Origin: Lethocerus indicus
Taxonomy: Eukaryota; Arthropoda; Insecta; Hemiptera; Belostomatidae
DNA length: 64,000 bases
Reading direction: 5' to 3'
NCBI GenBank assembly: GCA_019843655.1
Contig: JACDQD010000011.1
Location: 11,140,604-11,204,603 of the forward strand
Made by a program: the position numbers and the translations under genes
The notes under the pieces: model-generated
The model's input: the letters and a program-made list of their open reading frames with translations, nothing else
What the model was told of the DNA's origin: nothing
Database searches by the model: none
In this document: piece by piece, positions 63,115-64,000 of the stretch
How the letters are laid out: every line of letters starts with the position of its first letter
How positions within the stretch are numbered: the first letter of the stretch is position 1

Positions 63115-64000
63115 GTGAGTGAGCCTTTTTAGTTTTAACGCTAATTGTAATATTCCAAACCCGCCCCCTTAAGATAGGACGGATTGTGCCTGGACAAATT
63201 TTTTTTCGCCGTCTAATCGTCCGATGCAACGTTAAGATCTCCGATTCGAGTATTTGGCAGGGTTGGCCCTCCCCCGGCCGAAATCAGGGGCTCGGCATCT
63301 TCTCTTTTGAGGATGATGTCGAGCCGTTTCTTCTATGCAAATTTAATTGGGCCGTCTAATTGGGGGCCCCCGGGGGGTTGGTGGCCCGCCTCGACGGGCT
63401 TTTAGGGCCTACCTGAATTGGTTATCGGGACGGGGCGCGGGAGCCGAATCGCGAAAAGTCGATAGTATACCGACGTATCGCGATTTAACGAGGCCGCTGA
63501 AAATTGAAATGCGCACCCCTGCCCTCTTTCCCCCTTTCGGGGAACTCTACCAACTGCTCGAGGAAGTTTTCAACCCGTGTACCATCTGCGGTCTGTTATT
63601 TATCAGCTGTTAAGATAATAACAGCTTAAAAGTAAAGTTTCCCCTGGGAGGCGGTCATTATTTAAAACGCGAGTAATAAATAAATTCCGGGTGTAACGGC
63701 CGGATAAGGAAATATCGGGTTCGCAATAAGAAAACATCAGATAATCTTGCGTTCGACATCCCTTAAGGATACAAAATGAAAATAAGTACATCGTTGCACC
63801 CTATTGAGATTTTATGTCGAATATGCTTAGAATTCGAGTTAATATTGACTGTTATTTTCCATTTTCCTCATAATAATCCTGTCATATAAGGAAGAATTTT
63901 ACCAGGGGTGGAACACTGAAGTTCCGTAGTTCGATTAATCTACTATTTTTATCTGGCTCTTTTGAGAATAACAAACTCGTTTGCCCATTTCGGTAATTGT

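Larger units (their letters stand above)
62216..64000. other. non-coding segment around ratchet point 2, islands at 62510-62780 and 63130-63530
   Basis: AT-rich DNA from 62820 to 63070 with repeated TTAATTAA words leads into the ratchet site at 63082. A GC-rich island (63130-63530) follows within 50 bases of the second donor. The last 400 bases return to AT-rich background with no structure noted. Confidence 0.6.

Overview
The window reads as non-coding DNA from a large animal genome, most likely an arthropod, although nothing in it fixes the species. No bacterial, viral or organellar gene is visible. The longest open frame is 192 codons, and it and the next longest lie in GC-rich islands where stop codons are rare by composition. 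None shows a recognisable domain. No tRNA, rRNA or CRISPR array was found.

The most informative signals are two juxtaposed 3'/5' splice sites on the + strand, at 15006|15007 and 63082|63083. Each has a polypyrimidine tract, then CAG, then directly a strong donor (GTATGT or GTAAGC). This is the layout of recursive-splicing ratchet points, which remove very long introns in steps. Each is followed within 32-39 bases by a second donor, so each could also define a very small exon. I saw no site of comparable quality on the - strand. My working model is that much or all of the window lies inside one giant intron (or lncRNA intron) transcribed left to right, with about 48 kb between the two ratchets.

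The second theme is a dispersed set of hammerhead-ribozyme-like sequences (CTGANGA, short spacer, GAAAC, often CCGGTC). The best copy is at 62130-62173 (+). It keeps the catalytic core strings, a GTC cleavage triplet, most of stem I and a short stem II. It sits inside a foldback element (61988-62215) with arms of about 61 bases. More decayed relatives lie on the - strand near 6224, 31866, 47174, 56268 and 58633.

The background alternates roughly every 1-2 kb between AT-rich stretches with homeodomain-like TAATTA/ATTA words and GC-rich, CpG-rich islands. The islands carry mostly + strand CT tracts, perfect palindromes (9649-9664, 12468-12483), NRF-1-type sites (5232, 46655) and several short perfect hairpins. 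A 50-base sequence occurs twice in the same orientation at 17993 and 37700, matching at about 45 of 50 positions. This texture suggests the intron or flank of a developmental regulator dense in regulatory elements, but that is inference from composition only.
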